From an uncultured Arenicella sp. (lineage in GTDB: Bacteria > Pseudomonadota > Gammaproteobacteria > Arenicellales > Arenicellaceae), in contig CAKZRZ010000301.1 in the NCBI GenBank assembly GCA_937918955.1, positions 1 through 35,210 on the forward strand: a DNA stretch of 35,210 bases, given 5' to 3'. Below the pieces are notes generated by a model that worked only from the letters and a program-made list of their open reading frames with translations, did not search any database and was not told the DNA's origin. Each line of letters begins with the position of its first letter. Positions within the stretch are counted from its first letter, which is position 1. A program made the translations under genes and the position numbers. This document shows positions 1-7,770 of this stretch, piece after piece.

Positions 1-68
1 ATCATGGCGATAATCATGATGATAAATAGTCGACCAAACGTTGAATCATTCATTTGCTCTTCACTCAT
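1..68 (-). CDS. N-terminus of a small membrane-anchored protein, possibly cytochrome c5-like (partial)
   Basis: The first 22 codons of a minus-strand gene run off the left edge of the window. The start ATG is at 68-66, preceded on the minus strand by an AGGTG ribosome-binding site. The peptide begins MSEEQMNDSTFGRLF and continues into a hydrophobic stretch (IIMIIAM), which looks like a short cytoplasmic head followed by a membrane anchor. Membrane-anchored cytochrome c5-type proteins of gammaproteobacteria often begin this way, but no haem motif lies inside the window. The cytochrome assignment is therefore only a guess; the short membrane-anchor start is what can be seen. Confidence 0.4.
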   Translation of the reverse strand, partial: MSEEQMNDSTFGRLFIIMIIAM

Positions 69-338
69 TGGAACACCTTTTCTATGTTTACTTTAATATG
101 GCCGAATCAACAGCGTCGTATTGCGCTCGATCTTCTAGCCAATTTAACTGTTTGATACCAAATTGAATATTTGATAGCAGGCCTAGTTTGAAATCGGTGG
201 CGATTATAGCCCATCTCCCGATAGGGAAAAACAGTTTTTAACCGCCTTTTACGCTTTAAATACTGAGTATTACATTAGGCTAATAAGCCATCCTAAATCT
301 GTTTTAGATAGGCAGATGGCCATAGTTAGTCTTTAATA

Positions 339-1823
339 TCAGCCTTTGAAAAGCGAGCCTAAGATGCCGCGAATTACTCGGCGACCTAATTGAGAGCCTA
401 TTGATCGAGCTGCACTCTTGATAAAGGCTTCAGTTGGAGTCTGTCTGCTGGAGCTTCGACGAGGTTTAGCGCTTTTCTCAGCTGCCGCGCGAGCTTGTTC
501 TTCGCGCTCAATGGCATCTTCTTCGGCCGCGGAGGCTTCTGCGCGCTTTATCAGCATTTCATAAGCTGATTCGCGGTCAAGCGGTTGGTCGTATCGACCA
601 CGATAAGGCGAGCGAGAGATTTGCTCTTTACGTTCGCTATCATTCATCGGCCCGATACGGGATTCAGGTGGTCGGATCAAGATTTGCTCCACTTGCGTTG
701 GAATACCTTCAGCATTAAGCGTGCTTACCAAAGCTTCACCAACACCGAGTTCGGTAATAACCTTGCCGGTATCGATTTCAGGGTTGGCGCGAAAGGTTCC
801 AGCGACGGTTTTAACCGCTTTTTGATCTTTGGGCGTGAACGCTCTCAAAGCATGTTGAATTTTCAAGCCAAGCTGGCCAAGAATTTCTTCAGGTATATCT
901 AGCGGGCTTTGCGAGATAAAGTAGATCCCCACACCTTTTGAACGAATTAATCGAACCACTTGCTCGATTTTATCGATCAATACCTTCGGCGCATCGTCAA
1001 ACAGTAAATGTGCCTCATCAAAGAACATAACGAATTTGGGTTTGTCGGCGTCACCAACTTCAGGAAGAGTTTCGAAGAGTTCAGATAATAGCCATAACAA
1101 GAATGTTGAATAAAGCTTAGGCGAACTCTGAATTAGGTTGCTGGCATCCAAAATATTGATCACGCCTCGACCAGAGAAATCTAGGCTCATCAGGTCTTGC
1201 AATTCAATGGCGGGTTCGCCGAGTAAAAATTCAGCTCCTTGCTCTTCAAGTACAAGTAAACCACGTTGAATTGCACCAATGCTGGCAGTGGAAATATTGC
1301 CGTACTCAGATTTTAGCTCAGCTCGGTTATCTCCCATCCATATAAGCATTGAACGTAGATCTTTTAGATCTAAAATCAACATGCCTTGATCATCGGCTAT
1401 TTTAAAGCATGAATACAGAATGCCGGTTTGGGTTTCATTCAGTTCAAGTAGGTTAGATAGTAGTAGCGGGCCAATTTCGCTGACGGTCGTTCTAATAGGG
1501 TGGCCCTTCTTACCAAACAAATCCCAGAATACTACTGGGCTTGGGCTCATCTGATAGTTATCAATGCCGATGGTATCGATACGTTCATCAATTTTAGGGT
1601 GTGGTTTGGCTGCCTTGCCGACGCCCGAAACATCGCCTTTAACGTCTGCGAGAAAAACAGGAACACCAATCTTAGAAAAATTTTCTGCTAAAATTTGCAA
1701 GGTTACTGTTTTACCAGTACCTGTAGCTCCAGCAACCATGCCGTGACGATTGGCCATGCTGGCGTCCATATAGACAGTTTGTTGGCCATTGCCGCCGATA
1801 AGTAATTTTTTTGAGTCAGTCAT
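339..1823 (-). CDS. yjgR: HerA/FtsK-type P-loop ATPase of the YjgR (DUF853) family
   Basis: A 494-residue soluble ATPase. Walker A is GATGTGKT at residues 32-39, in a region beginning LLIGGNGQQTVYMDASMANRHG, typical of the family. Walker B is FVMFFDEAHLLF near the middle, followed by an RSKGVGIYFISQSP segment that matches the sensor/arginine-finger region of HerA-like proteins. The C-terminus is a charged Glu/Ala/Arg-rich helix ending in a basic, Ser-rich tail. Length and motif order fit YjgR, whose cellular role is not firmly known; HerA relatives are hexameric DNA translocases. The start ATG at 1823-1821 has only a weak upstream TTAGGC. The gene is transcribed away from the response-regulator cluster and has no obvious operon partner. 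Confidence 0.9.
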   Translation of the reverse strand: MTDSKKLLIGGNGQQTVYMDASMANRHGMVAGATGTGKTVTLQILAENFSKIGVPVFLADVKGDVSGVGKAAKPHPKIDERIDTIGIDNYQMSPSPVVFWDLFGKKGHPIRTTVSEIGPLLLSNLLELNETQTGILYSCFKIADDQGMLILDLKDLRSMLIWMGDNRAELKSEYGNISTASIGAIQRGLLVLEEQGAEFLLGEPAIELQDLMSLDFSGRGVINILDASNLIQSSPKLYSTFLLWLLSELFETLPEVGDADKPKFVMFFDEAHLLFDDAPKVLIDKIEQVVRLIRSKGVGIYFISQSPLDIPEEILGQLGLKIQHALRAFTPKDQKAVKTVAGTFRANPEIDTGKVITELGVGEALVSTLNAEGIPTQVEQILIRPPESRIGPMNDSERKEQISRSPYRGRYDQPLDRESAYEMLIKRAEASAAEEDAIEREEQARAAAEKSAKPRRSSSRQTPTEAFIKSAARSIGSQLGRRVIRGILGSLFKG

Positions 1824-2225
1824 GCCTAAATTTGTTTGGTCCTAGTGTTGTTAATGAGTGCTTGAAGATCAAAGCTGTTAGAGTAGAGCTTGTGGCTTAT
1901 AATTTTAGATAGAAAGTATGTAGATAGAAAGTCGCGGCCTGTAGCACCAAGTTCAGAACGCTGTTCGATCTCGCACATCAGTAGCTAATGGTTACCGGCA
2001 CTTCAAGAAGGTGATTAACGTTAGCATAACTTTGAATAAGCCTCTACATTACTTATTCGTTGGCCTTTGTCGATGCACAGAATGTGTCAGAATTTGCTTT
2101 TTATGGCACTAAACTTTACATTGTAGCTTGGGGCGGGCACATGCATTCAAATACAGATGCATACGCTAGTACACAGACACAGCACAAAGAACCAAAACAC
2201 CACCCGATGGGGGCAAGTAAAAAAT
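1824..2225. other. 402-bp divergent intergenic region between yjgR and the response regulator gene
   Basis: No convincing gene lies here; the plus-strand open frames are extensions of the response-regulator frame. The region must hold the promoters of yjgR (minus) and of the response-regulator cluster (plus). A 12-bp direct repeat, TAGATAGAAAGT, occurs at 1906-1917 and 1921-1932. A weak sigma-70-like pair lies upstream of the plus-strand cluster: TTGCTT at 2094-2099 and TACATT at 2116-2121, with a 16-bp spacer. None of this is strong enough to call a promoter with confidence. Confidence 0.4.
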
Positions 2226-2915
2226 ATGCGAATTGCTATTTTAGAGGACGATCAAGATCAAGCAGATTTATTAACCGTTTGGCTTGAAGAGGCAAACCAT
2301 CAATGTGACGTCTTTGCCGATGGCAACGCCTTTGTGCGAGCTTATAAGCAAGATAGCTATGATCTGGTGCTGCTTGACTGGATGGTGCCAAAGCTCTGCG
2401 GTTTGGATGTGTTGAAGCATCTGCGGGCTCATGTGGATACTGTGGTGCCGGTTGTATTTATAACGCAGCGTGATTCCGAAGCGGATATCGTTCAGGCACT
2501 CGAAGCGGGCGCCGATGACTATATGGCAAAGCCTGTTCGTCATAAAGAAACTATGGCTCGCGTTAATGCCATTGCCCGACGGATGGGTTTCGGAGACGAG
2601 CACACATCAGATAACTATGATGTCCCGCCTTATAAAATAGATACCCGTCTGCGTCATGTCACTCTCAATGGAGATATTGTTGATATGACTCAAAAAGAGT
2701 ACGAACTGACATTGTTTATGTTTAAAAACTTGGGTCGCGTTATATCTAGGGGACATTTGCTCGAAATGGTGTGGGGTACAAGCTCAAAATTGAATACTCG
2801 TACGGTCGATACGCATGTCAGTCGTCTTCGTACCAAATTAAAGCTTGATGAACAGGAACACTGGCAGTTAACATCCGTTTACCGTCACGGTTATCGATTG
2901 GAACATACCAAGTAA
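2226..2915 (+). CDS. OmpR/PhoB-type response regulator
   Basis: A 229-residue two-domain response regulator. The receiver domain (about 1-120) has the acidic pair in LEDD (residues 7-9), the phosphoacceptor D51 in LLDWMVP, T80 and K102 in AKPV. The C-terminal winged helix (about 132-229) contains MTQKEYEL, RGHLLEMVWG and the recognition-helix segment TRTVDTHVSRLRTKL, typical of OmpR/PhoB DNA-binding domains. I chose the ATG at 2226 because it gives the canonical MRIAILEDD start; an upstream in-frame ATG at 2157 would add 23 unrelated residues. It is the first gene of a co-directional cluster with a coiled-coil protein, a membrane protein, a Ras-like GTPase, a hybrid kinase and an HPt protein. 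It is therefore the likely transcriptional output of their phosphorelay. Its target genes are unknown. Confidence 0.93.
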   Translation: MRIAILEDDQDQADLLTVWLEEANHQCDVFADGNAFVRAYKQDSYDLVLLDWMVPKLCGLDVLKHLRAHVDTVVPVVFITQRDSEADIVQALEAGADDYMAKPVRHKETMARVNAIARRMGFGDEHTSDNYDVPPYKIDTRLRHVTLNGDIVDMTQKEYELTLFMFKNLGRVISRGHLLEMVWGTSSKLNTRTVDTHVSRLRTKLKLDEQEHWQLTSVYRHGYRLEHTK

Positions 2916-2998
2916 TTTAAGCAATACTATCGCTTGAACGATTAGCCGTTTAAGCACGTTCAACCTCTAATGGGTTGATGCAAATTTCAGAGGTCATT

Positions 2999-3538
2999 AT
3001 GTCCGAAAAAAAGAAACGCCCTAGCGCCGAAGTTATTAACCCTGGCCTTGGCGATATTGAGAAAGTTAGGGACATTCTATTCGGCAAGTATGTCGCCAGT
3101 TTTGAGCAGCGTTTTTCCGAGTTAGAAGCAAGGCTTGAAGCCGATGTGGATCAACTCAAGGAAAAGCTAATAGACAAAATGTCAAATATGGATGGCACTG
3201 TCAATGAATCACTTGTCCGTTTAGATAAACAGATCGCAGAAGAAAAATCGGTTCGCGATACTGAGCTGCACTCTTTGCAAAACACCTTGCGTGAAGCTGA
3301 GGCGGCATTACAAAACGCCATAGCCACGATGGAAGATCAAGCAAATCAAGATCTGGCTGCTGTGCGTGTTTCTCTTGAAGAGAGCCACCAAGATTTGATG
3401 GACCGCACACTCGCTAGCCAAGCTGAATTAACCTCGCAACTCGATCAGCAAAAAGAAGAACTGCAAAACGATAAAGTAGGGCGTCAGTCATTGGCTCTGT
3501 TGCTGGATGAAGTAGCGATTAAACTACGCGGCTCTTAG
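2999..3538 (+). CDS. Coiled-coil protein of the GTPase/phosphorelay cluster
   Basis: I do not recognise this 179-residue protein by name. After a basic N-terminus (MSEKKKRPS) comes a motif DIEKVRDILFG (19-29), then almost continuous heptad-like, Glu/Gln/Leu-rich helix from about 34 to 165, predicting a long coiled coil. There is no signal peptide, membrane segment or Cys. The ATG at 2999 was chosen over one at 2975 because it has an AGAGG ribosome-binding site eight bases upstream. The N-terminal motif resembles QIDELREILNG at residues 9-19 of the next gene's product, which suggests a shared docking element. It lies 83 bp after the response regulator and 27 bp before the membrane protein. A scaffold or adaptor role is an inference. 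Confidence 0.75.
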   Translation: MSEKKKRPSAEVINPGLGDIEKVRDILFGKYVASFEQRFSELEARLEADVDQLKEKLIDKMSNMDGTVNESLVRLDKQIAEEKSVRDTELHSLQNTLREAEAALQNAIATMEDQANQDLAAVRVSLEESHQDLMDRTLASQAELTSQLDQQKEELQNDKVGRQSLALLLDEVAIKLRGS

Positions 3539-3565
3539 GCCAATAAGTTTCGAGCGTTTATTTCG

Positions 3566-5182
3566 ATGACTCAAATGGATGATCATCATCAGATTGATGA
3601 GCTTCGTGAGATACTCAACGGCGCAAACTCAAGCGAGTTGGCCGCTCTTAAAGAGCGCATTGATAATGTAGAAAGCCGAACAAGGGATGTTGCGGAGGTT
3701 CTTGCTCCTGCGATTAGTAAGACTGATAGCGACGCTTTAGTTTCTTCTCTTAAAGACCCTGTATCGTCGAGTCTTAAGTACGCAATTAGGTCAGAGCCTG
3801 AGGATTATGCAGAGATTTTATATCCTGTAATGGCGCCAGCCATTCGCAGGGCGATATCTCAAGCGATAGCGTCCTTGATGGTGACCATAAATAAAACTGT
3901 CGAGTCGGCAACCTCAGTCAGTGGTATCCGAACTCGCATACAGTCGTTTCGCACGGGCATTCCGTATGCTGAGTTGGCCCTGCGTCAGTCTTTGCTTTAT
4001 CGGGTTGAGCACGTCTATTTGATTGACCGCGAGTCTGGAATGCAAGTCTCAGAGGTTACTTCTGAACAAGTTGAAGGACTTGATGGCGATGCCGTAAGTG
4101 CGATGTTTTCGGCAATTCAAAGCTTTGTACAAGACTCGTTTTCACGCGACCGATCTGCCATGCTGACTGATTTGAAAGTTGGCGACCATAACGTTTGGGT
4201 GGCTCATGGTCCAACACTTATGTTGGCCTGTGTCATTCAAGGCAACGCTCCAGAAGCACTCAAAGGTGATCTTTATGATGCTTTGTACAAAATTCGCACC
4301 GATTACGCTAATGAAATAGCTTCTTTTGATGGCAATGTGGAGCGCTTTGAGGGTGTGGAAAGTTATATGCATCCGCTACTGCAGCTTCGTCTAAAAGAAG
4401 GTGCCGAAGTCAAAGTTGGTGATGATGGCGAAAAAACAGCTAAGAGGCGATGGCCCTTGGTTGTTGCCGCTCTTATTGCGCTTGGCTTTATTTATGTGTG
4501 GTTTATGCAGAGCAGTAAGATTAGCACCGTAGAGTATTATCTCCGCCAAACTCCGGGGATCGCGGCGACGGATGTTTATTGGAGTGACGACCGCCTCGTT
4601 GTTGAAGGTTTAAAGGACCCAGATGCAAAAATACCGTATGGCTCTTTTCAGGCTTATGGTATACAGCCTGAGGTTCTCGACTTTCGAACCATTCCGTTTC
4701 GCTCGCTAGAGGTTGATATGGAGCTCCAGCGTTTTCGTAACGAACTGACCTTGCCTGCCGGGGTCTATTTGTCGGTGCGCGCTGAGAAAATTTATCTCTA
4801 TGGCGAAGCGCCAATTACGTGGCTCACTGAGAACGATGCCAGAATCAGACAATTGGCTGCCGATGGCAGACTTACTATCTCCGCACTCTCGGCTTCCTTT
4901 GAGTCGGTGTCTGACGTGCTGCGCGCCAATTTTAGTGAGCGTGACCTTAGAACTATTCGAATGTCTAGCGCGGCGCGAACCGATGCCACGATAGTGCAAA
5001 TTGGTGGTAGTCTCTCGCCAAAAAATTTGACGTTTATTAGCGCTCTATTCGCTGGAAACCGTTGGGTTTCGGTCATTGCTAATAAAGCTGAAGTGGATAC
5101 GCGAAACGCTGACGGCTCTTTAATCCAAGAAAACGCTGACGGCTCTTTAAACCAAGAAAATGTTGAAGACCCTTCTAGCTAG
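3566..5182 (+). CDS. Single-pass membrane protein: cytosolic Roadblock/longin-like region plus periplasmic BON-like segments
   Basis: A 538-residue protein not assignable to a characterised family. The N-terminal half is soluble: a QIDELREILNG motif (9-19), a helical region (about 80-140, including LYPVMAPAIRRAI), then a region of about 145-252. That region reads strand-strand (YRVEHVYLIDRESGMQVSEV), helix (175-192), strands (199-227) and helix (233-252), the order found in Roadblock/longin folds. Basic residues KRR (293-295) precede the single membrane segment (about 296-314), so positive-inside predicts a cytosolic N-terminus and periplasmic C-terminus. The periplasmic part has two BON-like stretches (YWSDDRLVVEGLKDP; LSVRAEKIYLYGEAP). 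From memory, relatives in other phyla, often beside small GTPases, end in an OmpA peptidoglycan-binding domain; none is visible here. The C-terminus carries a duplicated NADGSL(I/N)QE unit. It probably partners the downstream GTPase. Confidence 0.8.
   Translation: MTQMDDHHQIDELREILNGANSSELAALKERIDNVESRTRDVAEVLAPAISKTDSDALVSSLKDPVSSSLKYAIRSEPEDYAEILYPVMAPAIRRAISQAIASLMVTINKTVESATSVSGIRTRIQSFRTGIPYAELALRQSLLYRVEHVYLIDRESGMQVSEVTSEQVEGLDGDAVSAMFSAIQSFVQDSFSRDRSAMLTDLKVGDHNVWVAHGPTLMLACVIQGNAPEALKGDLYDALYKIRTDYANEIASFDGNVERFEGVESYMHPLLQLRLKEGAEVKVGDDGEKTAKRRWPLVVAALIALGFIYVWFMQSSKISTVEYYLRQTPGIAATDVYWSDDRLVVEGLKDPDAKIPYGSFQAYGIQPEVLDFRTIPFRSLEVDMELQRFRNELTLPAGVYLSVRAEKIYLYGEAPITWLTENDARIRQLAADGRLTISALSASFESVSDVLRANFSERDLRTIRMSSAARTDATIVQIGGSLSPKNLTFISALFAGNRWVSVIANKAEVDTRNADGSLIQENADGSLNQENVEDPSS
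5105..5158 (+). repeat. 27-bp tandem duplication at the 3' end of the membrane-protein gene
   Basis: Two adjacent 27-bp units (5105-5131 and 5132-5158) differ at one base. They encode NADGSLIQE and NADGSLNQE, residues 514-531 of the membrane protein, seven codons before its stop. The near-identity at DNA level points to a recent in-frame tandem duplication. Confidence 0.9.
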
Positions 5183-5238
5183 AACAGTAGTTAACCATAG
5201 CTGCCTTTATACCTCCACCCAATAGAAAGTATCCACTT

Positions 5239-5715
5239 ATGTTAAAGAAAAAAATATGCATGGTCGGTGACTTTTCGGTCGGTAAAACCAGCCTTACGCA
5301 AAAATTTGTAAACAATGTATTTTCTGAAAAGTATCTGACCACGATCGGCGTTAAGATCGATACCGCGTTTATAAACGATACCAAGCTGATTGTTTGGGAT
5401 GTTGCCGGAAGAGACTCATTGTCGCCAATTAATGCCAGTTATCTGGTTGGCGCTAATGGAATCGTTTTGGTGTGCGATGGTACTCGACAAAGCACCGTTC
5501 GTGATATCAAAGATATTTGGCAAGTTGTTAAAGAACGCATAGGTGAAGTGCCGACCGTTGTGGCGTTGAACAAGGCTGATTTGGAAGACTGGCATATTGA
5601 TGCTGAGCAAACTGCGTATTTTGAGGAGCAGGGCTGGCAGACATTTGAAACCAGCGCTAAAGAAGGTCAGAACGTAAAGGCACTTTTTGAAGCATTGGTC
5701 TCAGAGATCGGTTAA
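5239..5715 (+). CDS. Small Ras/Rab-like GTPase
   Basis: A 158-residue single-domain GTPase with all five G motifs: G1 GDFSVGKTS (10-18), G2 Thr in LTTIGVK (T34 or T35), G3 WDVAGRD (53-59), G4 NKAD (111-114) and G5 TSAK (138-141). Size and motif spacing match Ras/Rab-type GTPases rather than the larger TRAFAC GTPases such as Era. The residue after DVAG, the position of catalytic Gln61 in Ras, is Arg58. Intrinsic GTP hydrolysis may therefore be low or need a partner. There is no C-terminal Cys for prenylation, so membrane recruitment would need a protein such as the upstream membrane protein, 56 bp away. Bacterial relatives include MglA and the uncharacterised Rup families. The role is unknown; a switch between envelope sensor and phosphorelay is inferred from context. 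Confidence 0.9.
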   Translation: MLKKKICMVGDFSVGKTSLTQKFVNNVFSEKYLTTIGVKIDTAFINDTKLIVWDVAGRDSLSPINASYLVGANGIVLVCDGTRQSTVRDIKDIWQVVKERIGEVPTVVALNKADLEDWHIDAEQTAYFEEQGWQTFETSAKEGQNVKALFEALVSEIG

Positions 5716-5796
5716 CACTTTTCTTGGGCTCAGAACATTCAGTTAGATTTCTAACTATTGGAAAGGTTAAAAACCAAGAGGGACATTGCACTCAAT

Positions 5797-7335
5797 ATGG
5801 TAGAAACTAACTTACAACAACATATAAATCAGCAGCTATTCGAGAAGCTGGAGTTGGCGTATTTTTGTGTTGATCAATCTATGCGTGTCATTGATGCTAG
5901 CGAGAATCTCGAAAGCTATGGTTATACTGGTGTCATTACTGGTGCCAATGCTGATGATTGCGTTGATTTTATGTTTGGTCTCGACGCACATACCGAGCTT
6001 GATCTGCCCCTGGTCGAAAGCCCTTCTGGTAAAAAGGTTTCGGTAAGCTTATTACCGGGCTCAACCTTTTTAACGGTGTTAATTTCAAACGCTAGCGTGC
6101 AGGCAGACCAACGGCAGTTGTTGCAGCAAAAAGCCAATGAAAACGAGTTGCTTGTTGAGCAACAGATTATATTGATGAAGCAACTCGAAACTGCGTCCGA
6201 GATGCTAGAGCAAAAAAACGTACAGCTTGAAGAAGCATCTCGCTTACAAACTAGCTTTCTTTCTGGTGTGTCGCACGAGTTTAGAACGCCCTTGACGTCG
6301 ATCATGGGCTATACCAATTTGGTTAAGCAAGCACTCGAGAGCGCCAGTGATGAAAGCTCTGAGAATGACAAAGTTCAACATTTAAGAGCGGTTCAACGGT
6401 CGAGTAAGCACCTTCTTTCTTTGGTTGAAAATCTACTCGATCATGGAAAGTTAGATTCTGACGAAATAGTCGTAAGACCGAAGGCTACCGACCTTGCTGA
6501 AATATTCAACGATGTGAAGCTATTACTTAAGCCATTAAGCGATGCCAAGCACATAGATTTTTTCGTTGAACTGGACTTCGAGCAACCAATGATGGTGGTT
6601 ACGGATGATAGCCGTTTGCGGCAGTGTCTGATTAATCTTCTTGGAAACGCTATTAAGTTCACTGACTCTGGATCTGTTCGACTAACGGCGGTATTGTCCA
6701 ATGATTTCTTGAAAGTAGAGGTATCTGATACTGGTCCTGGGATTAGCGAAGAAAACTTAGCAAAAATTAAGCTCCCTTTTTGGCAAGCCGCCGATACTGG
6801 CAAAACGGGAACCGGCTTAGGTTTGACCATTACAGAGCGGATTATCGAGTTGATGGGCGGCGAACTGGAAATTTCTTCTGTACTGAGTTCTGGTACACAA
6901 GTTAATTTTGAAATACCTGCTCCTCAATTAAACGCGACACTAGAGCCAATAGCTGCTGTAGCGCCGTCGTTTAAGCAAGCTAAAATACTATTGGCCGAAG
7001 ATGATTATGATATCGCTGATTTGATTGTCATGATGCTCTCCGAGCGCGGCTACCAAGTAAGCCATGTTGATAATGGCGAACTCGCGCTGAATGCCTTAGA
7101 GAGTCAAGAATTTGATTTTGTTTTAATGGATATTCACATGCCAATTATGACTGGCTATGATGTTCTTGCTGAGCTGCAGGCCAAAGGCAACACTACTCCT
7201 GTGGCCATTATGAGCGCTTCGACTGTTGAATCTGATCGTGCTAAAGCCGAGCAACTTGGTTGCTTCGACTACTTGATTAAGCCTGTTGAGATTGATGACG
7301 TTATACGAGTCATGAATCTTGCGCTAGAGCAATAA
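5797..7335 (+). CDS. Soluble hybrid histidine kinase (PAS-HisKA-HATPase-REC)
   Basis: A 512-residue kinase without membrane segments. A PAS-like domain (about 10-100: LELAYFCVDQSMRVIDASEN) is followed by a coiled-coil linker (about 105-155), a HisKA domain with H160 in SHEFRTPL and a HATPase domain. The ATPase domain has an N box (NLLGNAIKF, near 281), G1 (DTGPGI) and G2 (GTGLGLTI, near 338). The C-terminal receiver domain has AEDDYD, phosphoacceptor D445 in LMDIHMP and Lys in LIKP near 495. I chose the ATG at 5797, which has GAGGGA about 12 bases upstream; an upstream in-frame TTG at 5758 lacks a ribosome-binding site. The receiver has no output domain, so phosphate should pass to the separate HPt protein encoded next. 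The input signal must be cytosolic or come through a partner protein. Confidence 0.95.
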   Translation: MVETNLQQHINQQLFEKLELAYFCVDQSMRVIDASENLESYGYTGVITGANADDCVDFMFGLDAHTELDLPLVESPSGKKVSVSLLPGSTFLTVLISNASVQADQRQLLQQKANENELLVEQQIILMKQLETASEMLEQKNVQLEEASRLQTSFLSGVSHEFRTPLTSIMGYTNLVKQALESASDESSENDKVQHLRAVQRSSKHLLSLVENLLDHGKLDSDEIVVRPKATDLAEIFNDVKLLLKPLSDAKHIDFFVELDFEQPMMVVTDDSRLRQCLINLLGNAIKFTDSGSVRLTAVLSNDFLKVEVSDTGPGISEENLAKIKLPFWQAADTGKTGTGLGLTITERIIELMGGELEISSVLSSGTQVNFEIPAPQLNATLEPIAAVAPSFKQAKILLAEDDYDIADLIVMMLSERGYQVSHVDNGELALNALESQEFDFVLMDIHMPIMTGYDVLAELQAKGNTTPVAIMSASTVESDRAKAEQLGCFDYLIKPVEIDDVIRVMNLALEQ

Positions 7336-7402
7336 ACGTAGACTTTATTTAGCCGCCGATTGAGTAAAGAGCGGTTGTAACAAAAAAAATCACCCTAAAA
7401 TT

Positions 7403-7717
7403 ATGATTGACCAAGATTCTCCACAAGTATTAGCCCTCAAAGAACGTTACAAAAGCAGTTTAGAAGAGAAAGTGCAGGTGCTGTCTGATCACCTAATTGC
7501 AATAGAGAGCGAAGAGGCAACTCTCGATGAGCTGTCGGAGCTCCGAAGTTTTCTTCATAAATTAGCAGGTTCTTCAGGAATGTATGGCTACGACGATATT
7601 AGCGCCGCTAGCCGCGAGGCTATGCTGGTTGCTGATCAAGTTGATAGCATGACTAACCTTGGAGATCTAAGTGTTATGACAAGCGAAGTGGTCAAGTTGC
7701 TTCAATCTCACAGTTAA
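7403..7717 (+). CDS. HPt domain phosphotransfer protein
   Basis: A 104-residue, mostly helical protein with the HPt signature FLHKLAGSSGMYGY; H52 is the predicted phosphoacceptor and the glycines are at the expected spacing. It has no other domain. It begins 67 bp after the hybrid kinase, so it is most simply the shuttle from the kinase receiver (D445) to the response regulator (D51) encoded at the start of the cluster. The ATG at 7403 lacks a clear Shine-Dalgarno sequence, which may keep its level low. The assignment as an HPt is firm; its partners are inferred from gene order. Confidence 0.92.
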   Translation: MIDQDSPQVLALKERYKSSLEEKVQVLSDHLIAIESEEATLDELSELRSFLHKLAGSSGMYGYDDISAASREAMLVADQVDSMTNLGDLSVMTSEVVKLLQSHS

Positions 7718-7770
7718 TTTTGGTAGCAGTTTAAATAATAGTCATTATCCAATAAAGAGGGGGAGCAGCA

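Noticed and set aside
4521-5076. Several open frames of about 90-100 codons on the minus strand inside the membrane-protein gene
   Set aside because: They lie wholly antisense to a well-supported gene, lack ribosome-binding sites and domains, and overlap each other.
5758-5796. TTG start extending the hybrid kinase by 13 residues
   Set aside because: No ribosome-binding site precedes it, while the ATG at 5797 has GAGGGA upstream and gives a normal N-terminus.
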